A stretch of DNA of 64,000 nucleotides from a virus: IMG/VR virus record IMGVR_UViG_3300032431_000007, positions 1-64,000 of that record; one strand, 5' to 3'. Positions 24,790-32,270 of the stretch are shown here, piece by piece. Made by a program: the position numbers and the translations under genes. How positions within the stretch are numbered: position 1 is the stretch's first letter; every line of letters begins with the position of its first letter. Under the pieces are notes generated by a model, which worked only from the letters and a program-made list of their open reading frames with translations, was not told the origin of the DNA and searched no databases.

Positions 24790-25299
24790 TTATCCTTTCT
24801 TTTCAGGAACGTCGTTGCCGAATGGCTCGGACGATGACAGCGTGTCATTGAGTTGCCCCGTAAGCCACGGCGCGGCAGTCTGCGAAGGATCAGGCGCGGG
24901 CTTGGCAGGCTTGGCAGGGGCAGGGGCAGGGGCAGGGGCAGCAGGCTTGACCGGGGCAGCAGGCGCAGGCACAGGGACAGGGACCGGGGCAGGCGCAGGC
25001 GCAGGGGCAGGCGCAGGGGCCAAGGTTTCGTTTGCCCACTGGATTTCTTCATCAGTCGGCCAACGCGCGTAGTTCATATGGATCAGGCCGCTTGCAATAT
25101 CGGAATCGAAAAGACACAGCTTATCCGATTCATTCCACTCGATACGCATTTCAGGCTTTATGATATTTGGCCGATAAGTAAAAAACTTAACATTTTCAAT
25201 AACGCCGGTAAAATACTTCATTGTTACCGCAAAGTCACCGTCCAAAGATTCGACGGCACCATCCGAGCGCCGATAAACGTAGGGCATTGAACTTTCCAT
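24790..25299 (-). CDS. Head-region protein with Pro-Ala repeat linker
   Basis: The 169-residue product has an N-terminal folded part of about 90 residues and a C-terminal linker of AP/VP repeats (about residues 93-145) that ends in a short polar tail. Extended Pro-Ala linkers usually space domains or project from capsids. The start could be either ATG at 25299 or the one at 25287. No family is recognised; the location between capsid and connector suggests a head protein. Confidence 0.6.
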   Translation of the reverse strand: MESSMPYVYRRSDGAVESLDGDFAVTMKYFTGVIENVKFFTYRPNIIKPEMRIEWNESDKLCLFDSDIASGLIHMNYARWPTDEEIQWANETLAPAPAPAPAPAPVPVPVPAPAAPVKPAAPAPAPAPAKPAKPAPDPSQTAAPWLTGQLNDTLSSSEPFGNDVPEKKG

Positions 25300-25624
25300 T
25301 AATTCTTATCTTCCCTTTTACGAGCGGATCGCCTTTAACGTCCACTTCCTGCATGAAGTAAAACTTACAATCTTCGTCAGCGACTATCTCCAGCTCACGC
25401 GCGGGGATTTGTAGACTAAGGCGAAGAGTAGTAGCGGCCAGCATTCTTGGCTCCTTGCTTACGAGTTGTACCTTGGCTATCGGCGTGAACGGCGACGGTT
25501 GATAATCGCCAACAGCTGAGTATACTTCACAGAAAGCAACTTTCATGCCTTTTCGGAGTGAGGCGGTAAAGCGCACCGTCTGGCCACGGCGCGCTTTAAG
25601 AGGCCCTGCTATTAGGTTCCTCAT
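25235..25624 (-). CDS. Hypothetical head protein, beta-rich
   Basis: The ATG at 25624 follows the previous stop directly. The 129-residue product is basic and predicted mostly beta (GQTVRFTASLRKGMKVAFCEV, LRLSLQIPARELEIV). It lies three genes below the capsid gene in the head cluster. Function unknown. Confidence 0.5.
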   Translation of the reverse strand: MRNLIAGPLKARRGQTVRFTASLRKGMKVAFCEVYSAVGDYQPSPFTPIAKVQLVSKEPRMLAATTLRLSLQIPARELEIVADEDCKFYFMQEVDVKGDPLVKGKIRINGKFNALRLSALGWCRRIFGR

Positions 25625-25625
25625 C

Positions 25626-26033
25626 TTAGTTGCGCGGGCCTTGGCGAACAAGCATCGCGCGGACGTTCGGGGTCGAACCGGATACCGCTACAAGCCGAAC
25701 AAAGGCATCCGGGCGGCACGGGATCGTAGCCGAACAGATAGAACCAACCGGAGTGCCAGCCGGAATCGTAACGGTGGCCAGCGCGCCGGGGAGCAGGTTT
25801 TCGTCGCACATGGGAACGGCAAGAACGTCAACGAAAGTTCCGGGCAGGCAATTGTTTGCCGGAGACGGCGGAGCCGCTTGAACACGGAACACCGCATCGA
25901 CTGCGATAACGCCCGCGATCTGGAAAGACCAGCCGAAGCGAATAAACGGGCGAATGTCAGCCGAAAAAGCAACAGTTCCATCCCAAGCGATGCTCGGGAC
26001 GTTTTGGATTGCGGGATTACTTTGAACAGGCAT
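25626..26033 (-). CDS. Putative head decoration protein
   Basis: The 135-residue beta-rich product follows the capsid gene across a hairpin. Size and place match small decoration or head-stabilising proteins that follow HK97-type capsid genes. It contains SAQ-like beta strands (GTVAFSADIRPFIRFGWSFQI) and a Cys pair (GSICSATIPCRP). No clear family signature. Confidence 0.5.
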   Translation of the reverse strand: MPVQSNPAIQNVPSIAWDGTVAFSADIRPFIRFGWSFQIAGVIAVDAVFRVQAAPPSPANNCLPGTFVDVLAVPMCDENLLPGALATVTIPAGTPVGSICSATIPCRPDAFVRLVAVSGSTPNVRAMLVRQGPRN

Positions 26034-26064
26034 CTTGGTTCTCCATTAGGAGGGTTGATAGGAA

Positions 26065-26086
26065 GCGGGGAGACTTATCTCCCCGC
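26065..26086 (-). other. Hairpin after the capsid gene
   Basis: A perfect 9-bp stem GCGGGGAGA/TCTCCCCGC with a 4-base loop lies just below the capsid stop. A strong hairpin without a U run at this position would be suited to protecting the abundant capsid mRNA or reducing read-through. Confidence 0.6.
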
Positions 26087-26114
26087 GCGTCATCACGGAG
26101 TTACCCGAGATTGT

Positions 26115-27545
26115 TTACGGGCCGGAGACCAGCGTCCGAGCCGCAGGGCAGCACATAACAAAGCCGCCGTCTTTCGCGCCGAACTGGTACTTGACGCACC
26201 AAGCGGTGGAGCCGCCTTCGTACTGTTCCATGAACATGGGGCGGTGATTGACTGCCGCGTAAGCCATCGGCCACACGCCCGCCGCCATGATGAACGAACC
26301 AGCCGCAAACGGAGCAAGGGTCGAGCCCAAAGTTCCGCCGTTAGTTGGGTCAGGCAGACAGTTAGAGATTCGCACACGGTCGCGAACATCGCTCGGGCCA
26401 AAGCCCATCAGACCATCGCCGAACAAGAACCGACCCGAGTTGTCCACCATCGAAGCAAAGTAAGCGAACGTGTTCTGGTGCATGATAGCGGTAACGTCAC
26501 CATACTCCACAGGGGCTGAGGCCATAAACTGACGCAGGTCGGTGTGACGTGGGTTCTGAGCAGGCGTCTTAACCTTGGTGAAACAGTCCGCAGTCAGCCA
26601 GCCCAACGGTTCGTTAATGCCGTCGCCAGTGATGAGCGCCGCGTTCCGGTTGATCCGGTAGGACCGAGCGGCTGCGCGCATCATAAAGCCGAGAAAGTCG
26701 TAGTTGGCTTCACGAAGCGTATCACGCTGGAAACAGAAGACGCCGCGATAGTCGTAGGTATTACCGTTCAGCCACCGAATGTTACCTTCGGGGCCATACT
26801 CGGCGTCGCACTTCGCATCGCAGTCATACTTGCCGATGTCACCATACGATTCGACACGCGGATACATGAACGTCGAGCGCGAAACATTGACCGTCTCGTA
26901 AAGATCGAGCAACGAGGCGCATTCGATGTTACAGTCAACTTCAATCCCGAGCATCTCAGGCGAGAAGAAAGCCGCGTCCAGCGAAGCGGCATCGAACGCT
27001 TTGCGCTCACCGTCGGTAAAGTCGCGCACGATCTTGGACTTCGTTTCCAGGCCGACTTTCATCAGCTTGCGGACCGCCGAACGATAGTCGGCAGGATTCA
27101 CCAAGTTGTCGAGGTCTTCCCGAAACTCTTCACCAATACCACCTTTGAAAAGATGGGTCCGGCGCTGAAGTTCGATAGCAGCTTTGCGGTCAGAGTCAAT
27201 AAGCTCGCCGCCGCCCTTGTAGAGAGGACTGTCCATGTTCTTCTTGATCGAGTCGATAGCCGCTTCACACGCTTGCAGCTTTGCCAGCGCATCGGCGGCC
27301 TCCGTTGCCGCCTTGTTGATCTTGGAAGCGGTCTCGCCATCGGGCGCAACGCCATTAGACAGCTTCGACTTCAGGCTGGTTAACTCGATAGCTTGCGCGT
27401 CAAAGTTGCCCTTGAACGTCTTCATCAACGCTACGGCATCGCCGAGGTCTTTGGTCAGAGCTTCAACAGCAGCATCTTGCTGAAGACGATCGCCCGGAGC
27501 ATCCTTCTTCAGGAAAGCGCCGATCTTAAGTTCTTGCTTACGCAT
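26115..27545 (-). CDS. Major capsid protein, HK97 fold
   Basis: The 476-residue protein begins with a long charged helical delta domain (about residues 1-150) that is removed by the protease after assembly, followed by the HK97 core. The core shows FRED-like and DLVNPADYR, a central FMYPRVESYGD region, RSYRINRNAALITGDGINEPLG (typical of the family) and C-terminal VNHRPMFMEQYEGG. Eleven cysteines include DCNIEC, KYDCDAKCDAEYG and VMCC. It follows the protease gene, as expected. Confidence 0.9.
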   Translation of the reverse strand: MRKQELKIGAFLKKDAPGDRLQQDAAVEALTKDLGDAVALMKTFKGNFDAQAIELTSLKSKLSNGVAPDGETASKINKAATEAADALAKLQACEAAIDSIKKNMDSPLYKGGGELIDSDRKAAIELQRRTHLFKGGIGEEFREDLDNLVNPADYRSAVRKLMKVGLETKSKIVRDFTDGERKAFDAASLDAAFFSPEMLGIEVDCNIECASLLDLYETVNVSRSTFMYPRVESYGDIGKYDCDAKCDAEYGPEGNIRWLNGNTYDYRGVFCFQRDTLREANYDFLGFMMRAAARSYRINRNAALITGDGINEPLGWLTADCFTKVKTPAQNPRHTDLRQFMASAPVEYGDVTAIMHQNTFAYFASMVDNSGRFLFGDGLMGFGPSDVRDRVRISNCLPDPTNGGTLGSTLAPFAAGSFIMAAGVWPMAYAAVNHRPMFMEQYEGGSTAWCVKYQFGAKDGGFVMCCPAARTLVSGP

Positions 27546-27566
27546 GGTTAATCTCCGAGTGCGTGG

Positions 27567-28343
27567 TTAAAACAGGCCCTTCAAATCACCGATCAAGGTG
27601 GACAGAGCTGCAATTTTTTCTTTCGCCACAAGGGCGGGACGCTCCGCAACCGGCTCGAACAGCTTGTAGTTCAGCTTGACCGCACGGGTCAAGCGCGCTG
27701 CCGCGTTTCGGCTTTTGACGAGCCCATCGGCGACCAGCGCCTTTTCGAGCTCTGCCATCGTTGAGTAAATGCCATCGTCGGGCATCTCCTTCATGTAGGT
27801 CATAACGGCCTCGGGGTTGCCCGGGAACGGCACGATAGAGACTTCTTCCAGCTCGCCCTTGTTGATCTGGAGATATTCTTCTTTGTTGGCATCAATCTTA
27901 AACTCGTACTCTTCAAGATAGAAGCCAACGGAGAAGCTAAACCCTCCGACCATCATTGCCGCTTCGTAAGCATCGCGGACGTAGCTGATTTTCATGTTCA
28001 GTTCGGATTCGATCCAAAGGCTTTGGCCCCTTGTCTCAAGAACCCGGATAGCTCCGGCTACGCGGTCGCGGTCGTGACCGATCAACAGCTTGATGCCTTT
28101 CGGCCCCGTCAAGCCCTTGGATTGAATCGAAGCGTTAAACGCGCCGGGCACAACGACATGCCGGTAAAGGTCCAGATCAGGAGTTGACGCCCATCCTGCG
28201 ACATAGCCTTCCGGCAGCGTGTCGCCGATTGCCTTGATAGCGAGAACAGCCTGAATTTCGTCGGCGCTCGCAGGAACATACTTGAGGTCCAGCCTTTGGC
28301 GACGGGCTGGAGCTTCTTTCTTAAACAGCCGTCTGCTGGTCAT
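27567..28343 (-). CDS. Prohead protease (HK97 gp4, peptidase U35/S78)
   Basis: The serine protease matures the prohead by cutting scaffold segments. With the ATG at 28343 (RBS AGGAAA) the protein has 258 residues and overlaps the portal end; 28349 is an alternative start. Catalytic features are LLIGHD (His90), GGFSFSVGF (Ser138) and LEEVSIVPFPGNPEA (Glu near 171). The C-terminal helical region after about 190 may act as a scaffold part. Order portal-protease-capsid is classical. Confidence 0.88.
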   Translation of the reverse strand: MTSRRLFKKEAPARRQRLDLKYVPASADEIQAVLAIKAIGDTLPEGYVAGWASTPDLDLYRHVVVPGAFNASIQSKGLTGPKGIKLLIGHDRDRVAGAIRVLETRGQSLWIESELNMKISYVRDAYEAAMMVGGFSFSVGFYLEEYEFKIDANKEEYLQINKGELEEVSIVPFPGNPEAVMTYMKEMPDDGIYSTMAELEKALVADGLVKSRNAAARLTRAVKLNYKLFEPVAERPALVAKEKIAALSTLIGDLKGLF

Positions 28344-29661
28344 TTGCATTTTCCTGATTTGGAGCACCACTTTCATCCGTTTCACCAGAAGCCGCCCCTT
28401 GGGCAGCGCCTGTATTAAACGGACTGGCTGGTAACTCTGTTGTCGCTTTCCATCCGAAAAGCTGACGCTTTTCATTAGTCGTAAGAAACGAAACGAACGA
28501 TATAGAGCGCATGGCATTAATCCGCGCTTCGACCATTGTCGGGATAGAGTCAACATCGGCAACAATGCGAACTCCTGGAGGGCAAAGTAGCGCGCTTAGG
28601 CCCTGAAAGATCGGCTCGATATAAGCCGGTAAAACTGTATCCTGCCAAAACGACAACCGGCTATCGCCGAAGTTGCCGGTAAACTTAGCAGCATCAGAAG
28701 CGCCGATCCCGCTAACAGCCAATGGGATTCCGAAGGCCCCGAAGATCAGCCGCGCCATATCGTCGCTCGGCACCTTGCTGTGAATGTCCGACAAGTCGTT
28801 ATCCAACTTGTGAATCTCAATGTCACCTGCATTCTGCAGAACCGGAACACTACCCGATCCTACTCCGCCGCTTACAGAATCGGCGGCCAAGTGCTTCTTC
28901 AAGGCTTCAAGCTGCGGCGCTGTCAGTGTTTTAGAGCAAGTTACCATGTATCGCACATTCGGGTGCCCGGAGGCTGACTTAATCGCGCGAATGAGAAGAT
29001 GCTTAATCACGTCAGCAGGAAGCCCAATCGCGCGGAGCGGGCTAATAACATCATCGCGGTTCTGATAACCCTTTAGACCGGGTTTCCAGATTTGCCCGAC
29101 GAAGCCATCCTTGGCCCCCGGCTTCCAGGTGACGCGAGAAGGCCATTCTTTAGCCTCTACACCAAGCCCGTAGATATACGCAGATACGATACCGCGCTCG
29201 TTCAACTTAACTTGGACCAGTTTGGACTCAAGGGGATAAATCCCCGTGGCGCGCTCTGGGTGTACGGCGCTAAACGCCAACTTGAATGCAACTCTCCCGT
29301 ATCCAGCATAGTTCAGGGCCAGCCAGTAGCGAAGTTGCGCAGCGGTCAGATCAGGATTAGGATGATCTAGCAGACTTTGAATTTCTGTGATAACGCGCGA
29401 TTTGCCCGCTCTGTCCGAAGCTGGAGCGTAAGGATCAACTTCAGTAATCCAACGGACCTGCTGAACAGCTTCAGCAATTTTCTGCAACGCGCGGTAGATG
29501 ATAGGATGGCGGAGTGCGTTTTCCATACTAACATAATCATCAGCACGTAGAATAGCAACGCCGGTTTCACTGTTCAGGTAAAAAACGTCAGGTTGAACGG
29601 GCGCATCAGCAATGCTCCGCTCTGGTGCCGCCTTTTGTCTAAAGAGTGTTGGAAACCGCAT
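28321..29661 (-). CDS. Portal protein, HK97 type
   Basis: The 446-residue portal forms the ring for DNA entry. Family features include the N-terminal YVSMENALRHPIIYRALQKIAEAVQQVRW helix, the wing region with LLDHPNPDLT, and the C-terminal stem/crown with AFGIPLAVSGIGASDAAKF and FWQDTVLPAYIEPIFQGL. The C-terminal 40 residues are polar and disordered. It follows the large terminase by nine bases. Confidence 0.9.
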   Translation of the reverse strand: MRFPTLFRQKAAPERSIADAPVQPDVFYLNSETGVAILRADDYVSMENALRHPIIYRALQKIAEAVQQVRWITEVDPYAPASDRAGKSRVITEIQSLLDHPNPDLTAAQLRYWLALNYAGYGRVAFKLAFSAVHPERATGIYPLESKLVQVKLNERGIVSAYIYGLGVEAKEWPSRVTWKPGAKDGFVGQIWKPGLKGYQNRDDVISPLRAIGLPADVIKHLLIRAIKSASGHPNVRYMVTCSKTLTAPQLEALKKHLAADSVSGGVGSGSVPVLQNAGDIEIHKLDNDLSDIHSKVPSDDMARLIFGAFGIPLAVSGIGASDAAKFTGNFGDSRLSFWQDTVLPAYIEPIFQGLSALLCPPGVRIVADVDSIPTMVEARINAMRSISFVSFLTTNEKRQLFGWKATTELPASPFNTGAAQGAASGETDESGAPNQENANDQQTAV

Positions 29662-29670
29662 CTCAAGCCC

Positions 29671-30891
29671 CTAAATGTAAAGCACGTCTTGCTCATCTTG
29701 AGCATGAGAGGTTAGCGATTCCTCTTCAACCGCGTATCGAATTGCGTCAATACAGTGGTCAACTTGTCCGGGAGCAGGAAGCGGAAGCGGTTTACCGTTT
29801 GGGTCGGTGTGCCATTTATAGTCTCGGACCTCTTCAGCAGTTATTGGACAATCCGGCGAAATAACAAGCTCCATGCCCTGAAGCCAGTTAATGCCGTTTT
29901 TGATAGAACCCGCGCCCTTACGAGCGGAAAATACGCTAAACCCACAAGACTGCAAAAACTCGATAGTTTCTGGTCTTGCGCTATCCGCTGTAATTGGCCA
30001 GTCGCGGGCCTCCGGTATTCCGTCCATCAGCGCCGGGAGGTCGCGGTTTGGAACCTTGTAGCCCACAGCTTCGTTGGCGATGTAAACGATGCCTTCCTCT
30101 TGCAGCACGTAGAGCTTGATAGTTACGTTCGGGTCTGCCGAGTAGCCAAAATCCATTCCAAAACGCGGGCGGGCTTTGCCGGGGTCGATCCTTCCGACTC
30201 GCCAGTTGTCGAAGATTGCAACGTCTGGGTTTTCATCGTAGCCGCCTTCCCAAATGTGAACGTGACGCTTTGGGGACTTAAGTGAACGACGATACTCAGA
30301 CGGCATACGCGTTTGCATAAAGAACGGATTGTCGCGCCAGCTTACTTTCCTTACGTAGGCATTTTCAGGGACAGCGGCGCCACGAAACAGGTTGTCAACC
30401 GGATCGGTGCGGTATCGCGGATTCCAAGACCAGATCAGACGAGACCCTGTTGAACGAATAGTCGGGATTATGACCTCGACCGACCGCGCCGTAAAAGTAT
30501 GCGCCTCTTCACCCCAAAAGATCGTAGCACCCTCAAGCGACTTCGCGCTGTCCGGGTTACGATCCATGCCGATAAACGACAACCGGGAGCCGGTCACTAG
30601 GTTGACGATTTCGCGTTCAGTCGAGTTAAAGTGCGCACTCATCCCCATAGCTTTAATCTTGATTTCGAGCAACTCTTTAACAGAGTCTCTGATCGAGATT
30701 TGAAACTGCCGCCCGCAAACGATCCGCTCTTGTGAGCGGGAGGCTTGTGCAATAAGCGCTTCAGCAACGCTGTGCGATTTACCGCCGCCCCGACCTCCAA
30801 AAAACGCATAATGCTCAACAGCCCGCCGCGTTTCTGGAAATACGCCGGTCCAAAGAGGCAGAAACGCTTCAGGGATTTGCAGGTTGCTCAT
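29671..30891 (-). CDS. terL: Terminase large subunit
   Basis: The packaging motor and nuclease, 406 residues. The ATPase domain shows Walker A FFGGRGGGKS (about 31-39) and Walker B IFWGEEA. The RNase H-like nuclease domain shows RFGMDFGYSADPN, ITADSARPETIEFL and VDHCIDAIRYA, each with an acidic metal ligand. It matches the PBSX/TIGR01547-type group. Its ATG overlaps the stop of the upstream 52-aa gene (TAATG). Confidence 0.94.
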   Translation of the reverse strand: MSNLQIPEAFLPLWTGVFPETRRAVEHYAFFGGRGGGKSHSVAEALIAQASRSQERIVCGRQFQISIRDSVKELLEIKIKAMGMSAHFNSTEREIVNLVTGSRLSFIGMDRNPDSAKSLEGATIFWGEEAHTFTARSVEVIIPTIRSTGSRLIWSWNPRYRTDPVDNLFRGAAVPENAYVRKVSWRDNPFFMQTRMPSEYRRSLKSPKRHVHIWEGGYDENPDVAIFDNWRVGRIDPGKARPRFGMDFGYSADPNVTIKLYVLQEEGIVYIANEAVGYKVPNRDLPALMDGIPEARDWPITADSARPETIEFLQSCGFSVFSARKGAGSIKNGINWLQGMELVISPDCPITAEEVRDYKWHTDPNGKPLPLPAPGQVDHCIDAIRYAVEEESLTSHAQDEQDVLYI

Positions 30892-31049
30892 TACACCGTC
30901 TTGCGCGTCACCGGAGCAGTCGGAGCGCCGCGCATCGTTGCGCTCTGATACGTCTGAGCCTTAGCTAGACTGTCGCCGCCTGTTGGAGCCACTACCCGGC
31001 TACTGGTAGGCGGTCGCGCCACCGACTTGTTTCCGCATCCACAGCCCAT
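30891..31049 (-). CDS. Small protein with MGCGCG start, 52 aa
   Basis: The ATG follows GCAGGAGAGAATC, a strong binding site, and the stop overlaps the terL start, so translation is likely. The product starts MGCGCGNKS and is otherwise Thr/Ala/Val-rich and probably unstructured. The N-terminal CxC could bind metal. It is not a signal-peptide lipoprotein. Function unknown. Confidence 0.6.
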   Translation of the reverse strand: MGCGCGNKSVARPPTSSRVVAPTGGDSLAKAQTYQSATMRGAPTAPVTRKTV

Positions 31050-31090
31050 GATTCTCTCCTGCGAAGTTGTTACTGGCCTATCAGTCTAGC

Positions 31091-31363
31091 CTAGACTATT
31101 GCGCTTAGCAAGGCCCCGATTGCTATTCCGACCACAAAGCCGACGATTAGCCCCCGGAACGTCAAGCAGCACGGGCAAGAAGTCCAAAGATACCCGGTCA
31201 TTCGGCTTGTCCAATGCTCGGGAGTAGAGCACCAAGGCGGGACCAATCGTTCACTAAAGTAGGCCATAGCGTTTGACAGCCAGTTGTCTTCCCAGTCAAC
31301 CGTCTCGTCGTGTTCGTCTGGCCAGTCCGGCCAGTTAGGCCGGTACGTGAAGGGGTTAACCAT
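31091..31363 (-). CDS. Small membrane protein with Trp-rich start
   Basis: The ATG at 31363 is chosen over an upstream TTG because GGAG lies at the right distance. The 90-residue product has an aromatic and acidic N-terminal half (NWPDWPDEHDETVDWEDNWL), a Cys cluster (CPCC) and a C-terminal membrane helix (GLIVGFVVGIAIGALLSAIV). Function unknown. Confidence 0.55.
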   Translation of the reverse strand: MVNPFTYRPNWPDWPDEHDETVDWEDNWLSNAMAYFSERLVPPWCSTPEHWTSRMTGYLWTSCPCCLTFRGLIVGFVVGIAIGALLSAIV

Positions 31364-31760
31364 CAATCAGCTCCGGAGCGTGCTGGACCCCGACTGCACA
31401 GAGGACTGCCTTAGGAGTAAGACACTGCGCAGCTTCTTCTGCTGAGATAATACCGAACCAGACAGGCGGATGGTTGTCTCCCGGAATTGAAATTATGCAG
31501 CGCCCGCCCTTGTGCAAACACACGAGCTCTGCTACCGCCATCTTGCGGAGTAGAGCAGGCATCGGACCATCGGCGAACATAAACATAACGCAAAGTTGGC
31601 CACCGTTGAGCGCGTTCGCTAAGTCTTTTGGCGACAGTTCCCAAAGCGAAGTCATCATCGGGACGCCGTAGACGATTTCATCCCTTACGTGAAGCGTTAG
31701 GAATTCTTTTTGCCCTTTGGCGAGGGCGCGGGTTGCTCCGTTAATCCTGAGCGGTATCAT
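31356..31760 (-). CDS. Hypothetical phage protein, NGATxxL type
   Basis: The 134-residue protein starts IPLRINGATRALAKGQKEF and contains SLWELSPKDLANALNGG and NHPPVWFGI, a pattern found in a family of small phage proteins of unknown role. It is soluble, with four cysteines in the second half. It overlaps both neighbours, forming a small cassette between the tail spike and terL. Confidence 0.55.
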   Translation of the reverse strand: MIPLRINGATRALAKGQKEFLTLHVRDEIVYGVPMMTSLWELSPKDLANALNGGQLCVMFMFADGPMPALLRKMAVAELVCLHKGGRCIISIPGDNHPPVWFGIISAEEAAQCLTPKAVLCAVGVQHAPELIDG

Positions 31761-32113
31761 TATTGACCTCCTGCGGAAGGGTTTACCTCGTAGTTCATCT
31801 TGACGATATGGCGCTCTACGAGAAGCGACATTAAACGATCATGCTGCGTCTGTAGAGCGGAATGGGACGCCTTTATGAGCGCCAACTCCTGCTCTAAGTC
31901 TAGCACGCGATTGCGGAGCTTTTCTTCTTCGAAACGCTCGCCGAACAGTCGGGGCAGGGCGGTAGCTGCCGAGGACATAAGTCCGCCTATAAGAAGAAGT
32001 ATGATGTTCTCACTCGCCGTAGGAAGCGGGACGTATGTCAAGAAGACAACGAGCCCGAATATTGCGGTAAGAAACAAGAAGGCAGCCCATTTTTCGAAGA
32101 GATTGGCGGTCAT
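31760..32113 (-). CDS. Two-transmembrane protein with C-terminal coiled coil
   Basis: The ATG at 32113 follows ACGAGGATAATCTT. The 117-residue product has two hydrophobic helices (FLFLTAIFGLVVFLTYV; IILLLIGGLMSSAATAL) followed by a charged coiled coil (about residues 60-95). This topology fits some phage holins or spanin partners. It is far from the endolysin, so a second lysis function is only a possibility. Confidence 0.55.
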   Translation of the reverse strand: MTANLFEKWAAFLFLTAIFGLVVFLTYVPLPTASENIILLLIGGLMSSAATALPRLFGERFEEEKLRNRVLDLEQELALIKASHSALQTQHDRLMSLLVERHIVKMNYEVNPSAGGQ

Positions 32114-32171
32114 AAGATTATCCTCGTTCTGTATCATGAATAACTTAGACTCCAGAACGAGAATTAACTCG

Positions 32172-32232
32172 CGCCCCTCGGCAGTCTTGTTTCGGCTCAG
32201 TCAGGGGCGAGACCGGCTCTCCACGGTCTCGC
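32172..32232 (-). other. Overlapping hairpins after the tail spike gene
   Basis: Inverted repeats CGCCCCT/AGGGGCG (32172-32209) and GCGAGACC/GGTCTCGC (32207-32232) share three bases and cannot both form fully. They lie in the 157-bp gap after the tail spike stop. No U run follows on the minus strand. The pair may act as an attenuator or a processing site. Confidence 0.5.
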
Positions 32233-32270
32233 ACTTACTTGCACGCTCAAAACTGCGCGGATACTTAACT

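Noticed and set aside
24635-25290. Plus-strand Gly/Arg-rich frames opposite the Pro-Ala gene
   Set aside because: They are the complement of the Pro-Ala repeat in the head operon and have no binding sites.
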